Origin: Cunninghamia lanceolata | Taxonomy: Eukaryota; Streptophyta; Pinopsida; Cupressales; Cupressaceae | Direction: 5' to 3' | DNA length: 64,000 bases | NCBI GenBank assembly: GCA_027924645.1 | Contig: BSBN01001149.1 | Coordinates: 4,278,001-4,342,000, forward strand | In this document: piece by piece, positions 49,701 through 61,383 of the stretch | How positions within the stretch are numbered: position 1 is the stretch's first letter | Layout of the letters: the number at the start of each line of letters is the position of its first letter | Position numbers and translations under genes: made by a program | The notes under the pieces: model-generated | The model's database searches: none | Seen by the model: only the letters and a program-made list of their open reading frames with translations | Told to the model about the DNA's origin: nothing

Positions 49701-52700
49701 TTCAGTCTATTTTAAAAAAAAATTTGGGGGTTGTTTATTACAACCTTGCATTAATATTGACAATTCTCAAAAAGCTGAAATATAGATATATCATTTGAAG
49801 TATTTATGTTTCAGTTGTTTTGCTGGCTGTAGTATCATAATAATATTGGAAGTTATTCTAAATATTATAATAGTAGTGTTATGACTCTTGTAAATTAGAA
49901 AACTCATTCCTGGACATGAATTAATGATTCTTCAGCTGTACCTTAGCATTTATCAAAAGTATATTATCAAGTGTTCAGTTGTTTAGGATTTAATTAATCC
50001 ATTAGAATAGTATAAGATAGAAGAGTTTGCAGGAGTGACGGATAGTTGCAATCAACATTGAAATTAATAACAGTTACTACATCTTCATTGGCCTTGCTTC
50101 ATATTCCGGGTGATCATTTTATGTGTTTTCAGTTTACATTCCAACTGTTTGACGAAATGTCTACTCTCAGATTGTTGGTCAGTTGTTTGTCATAATTCCT
50201 GGAATTGAATTAGATGAGTATTTCATTGTTTTTTAATTCACATTGTAAGAAATCCAGTACCGGGACATTACAATGTCAAAACATTGCTGATCTAAAAGGA
50301 GGAAATCTAATTTTGATACAAGAATGAATTCGCTATGACAACTTGTTGTTCGGAAAAAGACAATGAAGAAGGAACTTTAAAAAATGAACTTTCTCCAAAT
50401 AAGATGCCAAAGTCTTCTAAAAATATCTGTGCTGATTCTGCTATAAAAGACAAATTTGTTGTATGGGTCACTCCTTTATTAATAGATGAATCTCCTTTTA
50501 GCTTAGTCAGCCTTGCATTTACAGGCATCTATTAATATGTGATTTCGAACCTTTATCTTAAGATTGTCAGCCTCCTATTTGCTAGGTGTGCGCCTCATAT
50601 AGGAATTTCAAACTTATTTTTGTTTGTAGTTTCACACTTTGTACATGTGTGTCCCTATGAATCTGTTTGGAATGTTTTTTTTATTTTAACTAGGGATTTC
50701 ATCTATTAAATGTGGATGCCTATACATGTAATTCATCTTTTGCAGTCTTAAAACCTAGTCCGCCTTATCATGCACACCTGTACATGGTGATTCATCTTTT
50801 GATTTCGAACTTTGATTAGTCCTTATTGCAGTGTGCACCTTAACACACAAAACCATTTTTAATTTCGAAAGAAAAACTTTTTGTTGTTGCGTACCCTTGA
50901 ACATGCAAAAAATATTTTCTAAATTTTGAACTTGGATTCTCATTACTAGACACATGCTTGAGCATGCATGAGTTTACCTCTGATTTTTTTACTCCTTTTA
51001 TTGAAGCGTGCATTTTATATTGTCACTTTGAGATTTTGATTGATTTTTGTTCGACTTTTTTCTCTTATACAATTGCATACCTAACAGTCTCTTCATTCTT
51101 GATTGATCTCTATTCTCTGGTTTAATGGATCTCTCCATCATTTCTTCACTAATTAATCTTTGTTGTTTGCCTTGGCAGATTTGTTTGAAAATCATATTTG
51201 TTGATTTGCAAAGATGCAAGGAAAAACAACAAAACATGACATAGACCGACATGGCATCTTTGAAAAATGACAATTCATTTTAATGAAAATCAATGATTTG
51301 ACTTGAAGTTTGACATGATACAAAAAAAATTATATGGGTGCAACAATATTATATGAGGAACATATCAGGCCCATTATGACGTGGTGGTGGAACACTATAA
51401 ACACCCTGCTTTACATGGTAGTGTACGCTCTAAATCCCAAATGGTAAGTAGCAAGGCTTGGGAGAGTGCCTCCTAATGATAAAGAGGTGAAAGAAGGGCT
51501 CATGAAGGCCCTTTGAAAGATGTCTAGCAATGAGGAATCTGTAAAATCCCCTACCCAGAATATAACCTAAATTCTCAAATTTTCTGATTTTTACTATTCT
51601 GGCATTTCGTCAAACACTTTGCAATATGCTCAACAAACTGAAATTTCTGAGTTTGTGTGTTATGTAATAGCTTGTTAAGAAGTTAGATTATAAGTCATTC
51701 ATCATTTGCATCACAACACTCAAAGAGTAAACAGAGACGTTTTGTCAAACAGTTTGCAGCCTTGATTGAGTTGGAGACAAGTATGATATTCAATACAGAA
51801 TGCTGTTATAAATCAGAAAATACAGAGATACGATAGTTTCCTAACCATCAAGGTTGTCCAGATGCACTAGAATATGATGATATATAAACTTGCATTTGCT
51901 GTCTGAAATTTCTGTAAACTGCTACAACAAACAACATCTCCAGAAATGTGGCGACTAACCCCCAAAATCATCAATGAAATCTTCCACAAAAGCTTCTAAA
52001 TTTGTATTTGCTTGCAAATCTTCACAAATTGATCAATAAACCCTTCCTGGAAGCAAACACCAAACTTTGGATAAAATGACAAATCCTTCAGCACAAAAAC
52101 AAACTGGAATATATTTTCTCTTCAGCACAAAACCTTCGAACTTTCAGCACAAGTGTGAATGCTGGATGAATCCACCTCTGAATCCTTTTTGCACAAACTG
52201 TGACCCTATGTGAATCACATAGTATTGGCTAGGGAGGAATTTTTCACCACCGAAACCAATCTCACCTTAGGGTTTTGTCTAAGGCGGAAGAGATGAACAA
52301 CGTTCAACCTCACAGAGAAAAGGTTTCATGAAATATTCAGAATGAGCTTTTTCTCCTCCAAATTCCCTTTTATATTTACTTTTGGAACTTTCAAGAATTT
52401 ATAATTTTAAATTACTTTTTAATAATAAACCTACAGCTCCAAATAAGTGACTTATTTTATTATTTACTTTTTGAGCCCAAAGTCACTTAAAATCACCTTT
52501 ATAAATGATTAATATAAGTTGTCTTAACCATATTTCTATTCCTTCTTTTTGCCAATGCCATTGACATCATTTCAAACATTGTCATTATTTCATATTGAAC
52601 AATTGCAACCTCCGTCATCTTGCAAAAATTGTTAATCAACGAACAAAGACTATATGACACGACAACCTTGCAAATGATTAGGGAGGCCACAAGCTGAATC

Positions 52701-55700
52701 TGTTAAACATACAATGAGGATCAATTTTGACGACAAACAGAAAAAGGCAAGTATTAACATTGAGTTCACAAGGATACATGACCAAGGAAAACTCTCTTTA
52801 TAATTTATTTTCTTTTCAAGAGGGTAACATGTGTTTGGAATTTATTTGCATGCTATTCATTATTTAGATTCTTATTTGATCAGCTTGGAACCCACAATTT
52901 CTTAACCTCATCCAAGATTTTAGTCTTTGCAAAACTGTAAGACTTTAAGAGATTTGAGGCTTCCACAATCCATAATTTGGAAAGAAGGCTTTTGGAAAAG
53001 ACATGTATGGAATTTTTTAATCTTCATCTGTAATGTCCCCTTTTTTTGAGTGATCACCCAACGGAGTCGGCTACCCTATTTTATTTCTGTAGGCTAAGTC
53101 GAAAGTGCAAGGGAATAATCTAATTAGTTAAATACTAAGTAATCCTAAGTCACTTTTAGATTTATTTATATTTAATTAATTAAGCTGGCCTGTTTGTAAT
53201 GTGAAATGACTTTATTATTTAAATGAGCCACTTGATAAATAAAATAAAATAAATTAAAGTGAATTTCCTAGAGGGAGGTCAGCCAAAAAGGAGGATAAAA
53301 TAAAGTGAATTGCCAAAAGGAAGGTGAGCCAAAGTGGAGGTTATTTGGTGGCTATAAAAGAAGGCAAAAAAAAGTCATTATGATAATTTCATTTTCATAT
53401 CATTTTCATTTGAGATTTTCTCTTGTGGCTGCAACTTAGGTTTAGCATAGTCCAAGGACGAAAACCCTTAGGAATATTTGTCAGAAACTAGAATTTATTT
53501 ACTGAAAAATGAACAACATAAAAAAATATATGCTTCAAAGTAAATGTGCATGAAGTCATTGAACATGAAATGTATCTAATGTAAAAGAGAGAAAGAACTA
53601 TGCATATATATATATTTATTCATTCAAAAAAATAAACAACTCATGAAATTTAAATTAATTCTTTTGCTATGTATCAACATGACATGAAATAAAATAAAAT
53701 AACTGAGTAAAATAGAACCCCTGTTTTTCATGAAGGTATGATAGTTCAGTGCTCCACAAGCCCTTTTGTCCTATCTGGTAAAACTTTTAATCTTTCTTAC
53801 TCAACCGTTAGGGAGGAAAGATATCATCAGGGCATTTATCTGCCCAACCTCCGACCATCTAGTCCCCTGTGTCATTCCTACTGGAACGACCCGGTGCTCC
53901 GCAGAGAGGTATCATGAAGAGAATCCAATGCCATCTGAGACTGGTGTTTGACCCTACATCTTCCCAAGTCGGTCACACACTATAGGTAACTCCTAACTAG
54001 TATGACCGTCTGACTGGGAGTGTATCTGGGACAAGGAACTGACTGACACTACTTAGTGTTATTAGCGTCACCTTGGCCAAGGTTTTTCAAGTGAGTGCAA
54101 CACAACTCGATAGGTCATGTAGTTCAGTTTGTCACCCTTCTCGGCTTAGTTTTCAATTAAATGAATGCTTCCGTATTAGTCTCTTGTGCTACTGCACACT
54201 GACTGTATTAGCATCATTAGTTTTTCCATCCGTATAAAGTCCCATTTCCGAGGATTGGTTTTTAATTTCTGATTTCTTGACATCAAGAAGAGGATTGGCC
54301 ATTTGAGTTTTCCATCTTACCTCTATTTGTTTTTACTAATAATAATGTTTTTCAGCTTTCATCCATTTCTTTCCCAATGAAGTCTAAAATTCAGAGATGT
54401 ATAAATTTTGTGTTCTGCCTTGTAAAAACAGTTCAGGTAGTAATCTTTTTTTTGGTTTAATCCTTCCCAAGATTCCGTCTTTCCAAACTAGAACCTTGCT
54501 ATGGTTTTAAGGCTAATGATATTGGAAAATCTGTATTATATGATTGAGAAAAGATGAGTGTTTCTGGTTGAAAGTATATGACCGAAAGATTTAAACCATA
54601 GCCGTGTTCTTGGTCATTAATTTTCTTTTGTTGTGAAGAACTGCGAACTCACACAGATATTTCCATGTTACACTTAGGTAAGCGTCCAAGGTTAAATAGA
54701 ATAAACTACCTCATTTATCTGAAAGAGTTTATCAATATAAGTGCATAGACTTAAATAGAATTGCATGCATTCATTTCCCGTGTTATTTAACTTCATATGA
54801 TAGACTCGCAAGAGTTTTTGCAATTTCTAACCAAGGACAAGTATCTTGACAGTAAAGAGAAGTCTAAAGTGGAGCTATTTCCTTGAAGGTTGAGCACTAG
54901 GACTTTTACTTTTCCACAGCTATAGAAATTTAAGAAAATATTCAAAAGATTGGTTTCGAAGAAAGTTTGAAAGATTTCTATCTCTTTCTTTTTTTTAAAT
55001 GATTCGCAGAATAAAATCTTTCTTAAAAGACTATGCACAAGAAGAAATGAGAGGTGTATCGGCATGGAGAAGAAGACGTGCCTGTTCACCAATTCGTCGG
55101 CTTACGTTATCTCAATCTGGCTCAATCGTTTCTTCTTCCACTCGTCTTCAAGCTTCTCGGCTTGCTTTCTTTTCTTCCGTCTGCAAGTCTTCTATTTGGC
55201 ACGGTAGCTAGCAACCCTTAATTCTACTTGACTCCGGACTCCTTCCTGCTATCCGCATGACATTCTTCTCATAATAATGAGCTTCAAGAAACAAGAAACC
55301 GTTCTTTAAAAGAAAAGGATCGCTTGGATAAACTTCCGAATCCCTCGCCACTCCGTCATTGCGTCCGCTTCATTTCTTTTTCAAATGCTTAGATAAGAAT
55401 ATCCTTATTCCATGCTTGAATTCGAATATCACCACCAAAATTTCGTTTTTAAATCCCCTTCGAAAAAGGTAAGTATATGAATATTATAATGTTTAAACAC
55501 TAAATCTAAATCGTGGTTGCATCCATACTTAAGGATTAATAAACTTGACGGGAATGGTCTAGTGGTGAATGAGGCCGAAGATCCCGATCGATCATGATTT
55601 ACATAGCTCTCAAACTAATTGAAATCCCCTGCCGCTTAAATAAAAGATTTTCAATCTAAAATAAAACCTTGGTATAATAATATGAAAACATTTATAATGT

Positions 55701-58700
55701 GGGCCCCAGTTGAAAGCTCAACATTATAGAGAATATGTTGTTTTGAAAAAGAGTCTCATCAATTTAGAATACTTCAATAATTGAGGCTATTTCAATTAAA
55801 GAGGGGGGTAATATTTCTCATTTTAAACCGGAATTCTCATTCTAAGGTTGATGGTCATGAGGAGTCTCGAGGTTGAAGATTAAGAAAACTAAAAGTGTTG
55901 AATTTAAAAATGAATAGAGAGTTAAATGTTAAATTCATTTATGAAGAATCAACCATCTATTATTTCTTATGGAAGTTGATAAGGTGACGTTACTCAACTA
56001 TCGACTTAGGTTAGGGAAGTCTTATACTTATTGTCGACTTAAGGTTTACCTGACCATTCGGGTCTAGACATCCCCATCCTAATATTGTAATGACAGTTTC
56101 GACTTACTGATGGGTTTCAGATGGCACTTGATTCTTCTTCTTTCACCTCTCATACCTGATGATACCTTTCCTCCCCCTTCAGATGAGATCTGTCCTGCAA
56201 CCACTAGGTCAAACATTAATAGTCAGTCTGATAACACATTACAATTTGCATCTGTATTAAAATAATCATGAAAACATCCATCAATGTACTTAATTGGACC
56301 CAAGCATATATATATTCATTGCATATGTCTATTCATCAACTGATTAACAATATATATGTATATGCATGTTCAAAGCTTGAAAAACACATCATTATATCTA
56401 AGGCACACATTACATATCCAGGTATATATCAAATAACTAGGGCACAAGTTGGATGTAACAATATTGGTGGATTGAATGAAAACCCAATTCCATCTTGGAG
56501 GTGGATTCATACGGAGTTCACATTTGCACTTCATTGGTGATTTGGAGAAGAAGATTGAGTTTCAAAGACATCTATTTCTGCAGATTTGAAGAGGAGAAGA
56601 CCTAGGGCCAAAATTGTGAGGTTTGTGGCTAAATACAATTTTGGAGGTTGAAGGTTATATTCAGATATTAGATCAGATTGGGAGCGCCATCTTTTGAGTG
56701 ATTTGATTGGAGAATCTTGCTAGGGTTTTACCCTAAGGTGAGCACCACTTCCCAAGGAGGGCGATTTCATATCTTGGATGCGTTGGAGGACCAAACCCTA
56801 GCTGCTGCCCTACATGTGCATGCTATTTTCCATCTGCTGGGAGTGCCGCCTATCTTGGAGGGTTTGAGGAGGATTCGTAGTTCATTTTGGAGTTCATGGA
56901 TGCATGATCAAGTGCCAAACCAAGTTCGTCCATCTAGTGTTTGAGTGAAGTCATCATTCTCCATCATTTTTGGTATGTATGAGCCTTTATTTGTCAATGT
57001 AAAGGTCTAATTTGTAACAGCAGAGATTTGGGCTATGTTTGGGCATGTTTGAGCCTTGAAACTTGTTGTAATTTCAATTCCGAATAATCTGATTTGTAGC
57101 AGCAGTCATATAGATTCAGAAATCAAAATTATATGTCATTTGTTTTGCATTTGAATGGTCATATTATTGAATTCATGGTTGATGTTATCTTCATAAGGGT
57201 ACATAATTAGCATGTTTATTTGAGCAATTGGCATACATTGATTCGCTGTCCAAAACCATTCAAAGTTCAGAACAGAAAAATCAGATTTCAGACCTAGGGT
57301 TTGAAGAGATAAAAATCAGAAATTTAGGGCAGATCTGATTAGGGATCTTACAGTGGTATCAAAGCAAGTGATCTTGCTAGCTTGAAGGGTTTATATGATA
57401 GGAATGTTGACTTATGAATCCTGAGGATAGAGAGTACATTACCTACAGGAGAAGGCAGCAGTTTATTGGCTCAGGTTCTGAAGAAGACATCATGGGTGAT
57501 CAGAATCATGAAGATCCCAGCACTAGAGATATCCTCAATGATATTGCTAGAGGACAGCGTGACCTAATGCAGCCAACTTTTGTCCCAATTTGTGCAGCAT
57601 AACATGGCAAACAATGGAAACAATGGGGAGGCTAGCAATTCAGGAAATAATACTGACACTCACACTAGAACCACTCAAGCTTCTGTAAGTAGACCTCTCA
57701 TGCCTACTTTCTTGGATCCACAAGGAGCACAAGAGGGTGGACATCAGGTTGCAGGTGAGAGCTTTAATGATTACATGAGGGAATGGCAATCTCTAGGTGA
57801 TGAATTTCAAGCTGCAATGTCTCTACAGGAGTTTTGTCAATTGAAGTACAGGAATAGGCCTAGAGCCGAGAGAAATCACAACCATGATTTGCAAAGGAAG
57901 TTGGGAAAGGTAACTATTACTCCTTCGATGGTTCGGGTAGATGCACGACACGTGCATGGATTCAGAAGATGGATAACTATCTCACTTTGAACCCTATGTT
58001 CGAGAAGGAAGCAATTTAGTTTTCTACTTTACACTTGGAGGGAGATGCACATGATTGGTGGTACAATGGGATGGTTACACAAGGTCATAGCCTTATCACT
58101 ACATATGCTGATTTCACTCAGAGGTTGATTGACAGGTTTGACAAAACTAATCCCGAACAATTTTTTAGAGAGTTGGCCCAACTCAAACAGAAGGATTCAG
58201 TAGATGCCTATATATCTGAATTTCAAAAGATTGTAGTCTTGGTTCTGAATGTTTCTGAGAGTAGATTGACTTATCTTTTCATTGAAGGTTTAGAGGGGCC
58301 TCTTCGTGGATGGGTGAAAGCCCTAGATCCACCTTCATTGTAGGATGCTATTAAGAGGGCTAGAGGTATGCAATTTTCAGCACCTTCCAAGCACAAGTTT
58401 CAAAGCAAACCCTTCTTTTCCTCAAGGAAGGATCCCAAGAGGAATTTTCAGAAGGAATGGCCTAGAAGGACGAATCCAGACATAGAAGCCAAGAATGAAC
58501 TAAGAAGGAAGAAGTTGTGTTTCTTGTGCAAGGAACCTTGGGAGCCTGGTGATAGATGCCTTGGGAAAGGCAAAGCTCATTACATAGAGGTCACTTTCAA
58601 CATTGATGATGATGGAGTCCAAGACACTAGTTCAGAAAGTGATAATGAGGAGCAACAGTTGGAGCTTGATGCTACAGCTACAGGTGATATGGTACATGGT

Positions 58701-61321
58701 ACTATTGCTACATTATCAAGAGTTACTAAGTATCATCCTTTTAGAGTGAGGGGAGCCTTGAAGGGACAACGGGTCAAATGTTTGGTTGAGAGTGGGGCCA
58801 CTCATAACTTCATTGATGAAGGTTTGGTGGTGAAGAGAGGATTGCAGGTAGAGGAGTTTTCAGGCTTTAGTGTGATGGTTGCAGATGGTTTCAAGATGAG
58901 TTGCACTAAGAAGATTCCACAGTTGAATATCCAGTTGGGTGACTATACAGTTACCGATGAGTTCTATGTGGTTGGGATTGGTGATATTGATGTTGTTTTG
59001 GGAATCCAATGGTTGCATTCACTTGGAAGGTACATTTAGGATTTTCAAAAGATGGAGTTGGAGTTCATGTCAGAAGGGAGGAAGATAGTGTTGAGAGCAT
59101 TGGTGGATGGAGCGCCAAGGATAGTGACAACAAAGAGGATGTAGACATTGTTTAAACATGGTGATGTTGCATGGGCAGCCCAATGTTTTGTGTCTTCTAA
59201 ATCTTCTTCTAGCATTGACCAGCAGTATCATGTGGATATCCAGTTAGTGCTAGATAAGCACAACATGGTGTTTGGAGAGATTACTCCTGGTAGACCCCCT
59301 GATCATGGATTTGAGCATGTGATTGAGTTGGAGGGCTCCAAGCCTTTCATCACCACTCCTTATCATCATCCTAGGAGGTTCAAGGAAGAGATAGAGAAAA
59401 CGATTAATGAGTTATTGGATATGGGACACATCAAGCCTAGCTCGAGTCCCTTTGTATCTTCGATGGTCTTGGTGAAGAAGGATGGCATGATAAGGATGTG
59501 CATTGATTACTGTGCCTTGAATAAAAGGACCATCAAAAACAGGTACCCTATACCCATGATTGATGAGTTGTTGGATGAGTTACATGGAGTAGTTTATTTT
59601 TCCAAGATTGATCTTCATTCAGGGTACCATCAGATTAGAGTCCATGATGAGGATATTCATAAGACTGCATTTAGATGTCATTACGGGCACTATGAGTTCT
59701 TGGTTATGCCCTTTGGTTTTACTAATGCTCCCGCGACTTTCTAGTCTTGCATGAATCATATTTTCAATAGTCAGTTGCGGAAGTTTGTATTGGTATTCTT
59801 TGATGATATCTTGATATATAGTAAGACATGGGAGGATCACCTCAGGCATATTGACGAGGTGTTGGGCATCATGGAGGCACAATCCCTATTTGCTAAGGCT
59901 TCCAAATGTGAGTTTGGAATGACAGAGAGTTGTTTTGCATTTAAATGGTCATATTATGTGGTTGAAGTCATGGTTGATGTTATCTTCATAAGGGTACATA
60001 ATTGGCATGTTTATTTGAGCAATTGGCATACATTGATTCACTGTACAAAACCATTCAAAGTTCAGAACAGAAAAATTAGATTTCAGACCTAGGGTTTGAA
60101 GAGATAAAAATCAGAAATTTAGGGCAGATCTGATTAGGGATCTTACATCATCGTTTTGGATGACACCATGTGATCCATCATAAGGAAGAAATTTATATTA
60201 GATTACCGAAAAGAGCTTCTTATATAGATAAGTCTTTATAACATAGTAGATGCCGAGTGGGTACAATCAAATTAGAACAATAATTAGGTTCATTTAATTT
60301 TGGTGACATAATATATTAACTGTCAGAAACTAGCTGTTATACTTCAATCGTAACATTAATGTATAAGCACAACCAAATTAAATAATTAATTAAATGGTCC
60401 TCTGGATGCGGGACCACCTTGAAGTTTTTGCTTTGTCAAGTATAAATCTTATGCTATTTGAATATGTGGTTTCTGTAACTAGCTTCTATGAGACAATGGA
60501 TAAATCACCATTTTTGAGCTGTTAATTTGAAAAGCACTTGAAATTGAGGCAGACACCACCACATGTTATTATAGGAGTGATTTAGTTGAGGTATTCTGAC
60601 TGGCTTATGATTTGGCATTCTCGACATGAAACTTGATATCAGATATGTGGTGGGATATTTATTTTGTTTCAACAATCTTTTCCCTTAGCTATGCTTTTAC
60701 TTACAGTATTGCTTTCCCTAAAAATTTCATGTTTTAGATAAATTTTATATTTTATGCTTTTAGTCATTATTTGCTTTTTCCCTATATTTTGTGTGAAATT
60801 TCAATCTGCTAGGTCTTGACATAAGCAGCACATTTCTCAGACACATTATTTTCTGAAATTAGGAGAAAATCTACATCTAGGTTAATGTTTACCCTGTTGT
60901 TCCTGAGCTTTGTTTGCTTGTTGTTGACAGGGGGAGGCACTTGTTATGGGTTATGACGCTATGGGGTACTATTTAAACTTTGTCTTTTATTCTATACTTC
61001 CAAATTGCAGTTATGTGCATTAAACAAGATTTGTGTTTAATATATGTACCATATGATATTTTAACTTAGATGGCATTTAATTTTTTCTTCTGACTAATAG
61101 GGCCTCTCATAGCTGTGATTAGAAGGAAATAGTAAATTCTATGGCTATCAAACAAGTAAATAAGAAAGAAAGAAATCAGTTACATTACTTTCCATCAATG
61201 ACCAAACTAGGTTAGTTGCACTCAACAGTATGTTATGTTACAAAGGCAAGATCTTATTATATAGCATATTGAAACATCAATTTTCAAATTATTCAACAAG
61301 TCACATATTTTTGGAAAGCAG

Positions 61322-61383
<62 letters not shown>

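Larger units (their letters stand above)
53029..60147 (+). mobile_element. Ty3/gypsy chromovirus-type element, internally deleted, TSD TCATC
   Basis: Starts TGTAATGTCCCC and ends GGGATCTTACA with perfect TCATC repeats (53024-53028 and 60148-60152). The 5' LTR spans 53029-57352 including the nested insertion 53480-56460 (about 1.34 kb without it). The primer site GTGGTATCAAAGC follows at 57353. gag and pol up to mid-RT are present. The RT end, RNase H, integrase and most of the 3' LTR are deleted, leaving only the last ~218 bp of the 3' LTR (59930-60147). Lies in TOP3A intron 5, sense orientation. Confidence 0.9.

Noticed and set aside
54999..55211. Arg/Ser-rich 70-codon frame
   Set aside because: Within the nested ATATT-flanked insertion; low complexity, no homology recognised.
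55548..55600. tRNA-like TGGTCTAGTGGTGAATGA resembling an A box
   Set aside because: No B box (GGTTCGA) or cloverleaf pairing could be found downstream.
60321..60345. TGTCAGAAACTAG, identical to the 5' end of the nested element at 53480
   Set aside because: The identity stops after 13 bases and no matching end or duplication follows; treated as chance or a tiny remnant.
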